A DNA stretch of 6,051 bases from CAZOBJ01 sp964577825. Lineage in GTDB: Bacteria; Planctomycetota; SZUA-567; JAFGNG01. A model generated the notes under the pieces. The model did no database searches and was not told where the DNA came from. It saw only the letters and a list, made by a program, of their open reading frames with translations. Position numbers and translations under genes: made by a program. The DNA lies in assembly GCA_964577825.1 (NCBI GenBank), contig CAZOBJ010000153.1, forward strand, positions 1 through 6,051, given 5' to 3'. The number at the start of each line of letters is the position of its first letter. Within the stretch, counting starts at the first letter, position 1. This document shows, one piece after another, positions 5,256 to 6,051 of the stretch.

Positions 5256-5350
5256 AGAAAATCAACCTAGACCGGATACGCCGCGACGCGGTCGCCGCGG
5301 ACCGGCGCGGGTACGTGGGGCGGGATGGGTCGGCGGCGCCGGCGCGCGGC

Positions 5351-6051
5351 TCAGCGGCCCAGGCGCCGGGTGACGTCCGCGATGCGCTCCAGGAGCCGGG
5401 CGACCTCGGCCTCTTCGCCCAGGCGGCGATAGAGCTTGAGCGCCTCCTGGTAGTGGCGCAGGGCGTCTTCGTCGTTGCCCTGGCGCTCGTGGATGCGGGC
5501 GACCGCGGCGAAGGTCCAGGCCATGGCCGGCTCGTCGCGCAGCCGGCGCTGGTACTCGTACGAGCGCTCGTAGAACTCGAGGGCCTGGTCCAGGCGCCCC
5601 TCGGCGTGGTGGAGGCGTCCGATATTGTTGAGCGTGGTGGCCAGGCCCGCGGGATCCTGGAGCTCTTCGCGGACCTGCAAGGACTCCATGTACAGCTCCA
5701 GGGCCTTGTCGTAGTCGCCCTGGTTCTGATGGGCCACGCCCATGTTCCCCAGGGCCAGGGCGAGCTGCGCGTCGTTGCCCAGCTTGCGGTGCAGGGCCGC
5801 GGCGCGCTCGTAGCTCTGTAGGGCCTCGGCCATGTCGCCGAGCTGATGATGGGCCCAGCCCATGTCGCTGAGCGTGCGGGCCTGCCCCTGCTCGTCTCCG
5901 AGCTCTTCGTACAAGTCCAGGGCCTGCTGGTAGAAGCCCAGGGCCTGCTCCTGATTGGCCATGGCCTGTTGCGCGGCGCCGATGTTGCCCAGCACCGTGG
6001 CCGTGCCGGGCTGGTCCTTGATCTCCTTCATCAAGACCAGGGACTGCTGGA
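5351..6051 (-). CDS. Tetratricopeptide (TPR) repeat protein, 3' part only
   Basis: The C-terminal 233 residues of a TPR protein. The frame is open to the window edge (reading QQSLVLMKEIKD at the edge), so the true start lies outside; the in-frame TTG and ATG near 6034-6029 fall inside a repeat and are not likely starts. Five tandem units of exactly 40 residues are visible, each with a pattern like A-x-x-L-x-N-I/M-G-x-x-H-x-x-x-G-x-x-x-x-A-L-x-x-Y-x-x-A/S-L and ending L-x-D/E/N, followed by a capping helix (EVARLLERIADVTRRLGR). The 40-residue period and LGNIG/LNNIG motifs resemble kinesin-light-chain-type TPRs, which form protein-binding superhelices. No enzymatic domain is visible. It reads in the same direction as the atp operon, but the promoter between them suggests separate transcription, so a link to ATP synthase is unsupported. 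Confidence 0.93.
   Translation of the reverse strand, partial: QQSLVLMKEIKDQPGTATVLGNIGAAQQAMANQEQALGFYQQALDLYEELGDEQGQARTLSDMGWAHHQLGDMAEALQSYERAAALHRKLGNDAQLALALGNMGVAHQNQGDYDKALELYMESLQVREELQDPAGLATTLNNIGRLHHAEGRLDQALEFYERSYEYQRRLRDEPAMAWTFAAVARIHERQGNDEDALRHYQEALKLYRRLGEEAEVARLLERIADVTRRLGR

Noticed and set aside
5281..5345. Possible intrinsic terminator after the TPR gene
   Set aside because: Small GC-rich palindromes are present (for example 5287-5299 and 5336-5345), but no U-run directly follows a stem on the minus strand; the T-rich stretch further on belongs to the promoter region.
1..6051. N-ATPase type operon, because of the Na+-like c subunit
   Set aside because: The order Z-I-a-c-c-b'-b-delta and the presence of a free delta gene are those of a standard F-type operon; N-ATPase clusters lack delta and start with the beta and epsilon genes.
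1..6051. tRNA, rRNA, CRISPR arrays or mobile elements
   Set aside because: I saw no cloverleaf-type sequence, spaced repeats, transposase frame or terminal inverted repeats; the window is nearly filled by the atp genes and the TPR gene.

Overview
This window holds the first part of an F-type ATP synthase operon from a high-GC bacterium, read on the minus strand (right to left). Base composition is strongly GC-rich throughout, apart from one AT-richer promoter patch near 5228-5270. I cannot name the phylum. Separate b and b' genes, a free delta subunit and an atpZ-atpI pair at the head fit a Gram-negative-type bacterium with a standard F1Fo operon. They do not fit an N-ATPase cluster, which lacks delta.

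Layout in the direction of transcription: the 3' part of a TPR-repeat protein gene (6051-5351, start outside the window); a 165-bp gap carrying a good sigma-70-like promoter (TTGACA / 16 bp / TATCAT); then atpZ (5185-4907), atpI (4897-4481), atpB subunit a (4484-3525), a long three-hairpin subunit c gene (3506-2763), an ordinary one-hairpin subunit c gene (2690-2424), a b-type stalk gene with a large periplasmic extension (2410-1412), a second such b gene (1422-544), and atpH delta (547-1, cut a few codons before its end). The genes for alpha, gamma, beta and epsilon would be expected beyond position 1. The genes are tightly packed: 4-bp overlaps for atpI/atpB and b/delta, an 11-bp overlap for b'/b, and short gaps with clear Shine-Dalgarno sequences elsewhere.

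The membrane sector is the interesting part. (1) There are two different rotor genes. One encodes a single hairpin with a two-carboxylate, Na+-type-looking site (Glu37 and Glu70-Ser-Thr...Tyr75). The other encodes three fused hairpins, of which only the third keeps the ion-binding carboxylate (Glu231); the first two have Ser60 and Gln146 there. This resembles the V-type-like c subunits found in some F-type enzymes, such as Acetobacterium woodii, but with three hairpins and one site. (2) Subunit a carries an insert of about 45 residues in its second periplasmic loop, with one perfect EF-hand/dockerin-like Ca2+-binding loop and a second near-match. (3) Both b-type subunits have an extra N-terminal membrane helix and a periplasmic domain (about 155 and 75 residues) before the usual membrane anchor and cytoplasmic coiled coil. 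Together these suggest an ATP synthase or ATPase with an altered ion-to-ATP ratio and an unusual periplasmic stator structure, possibly Ca2+-stabilised. The sequence shows the architecture; the functional consequences are inference.
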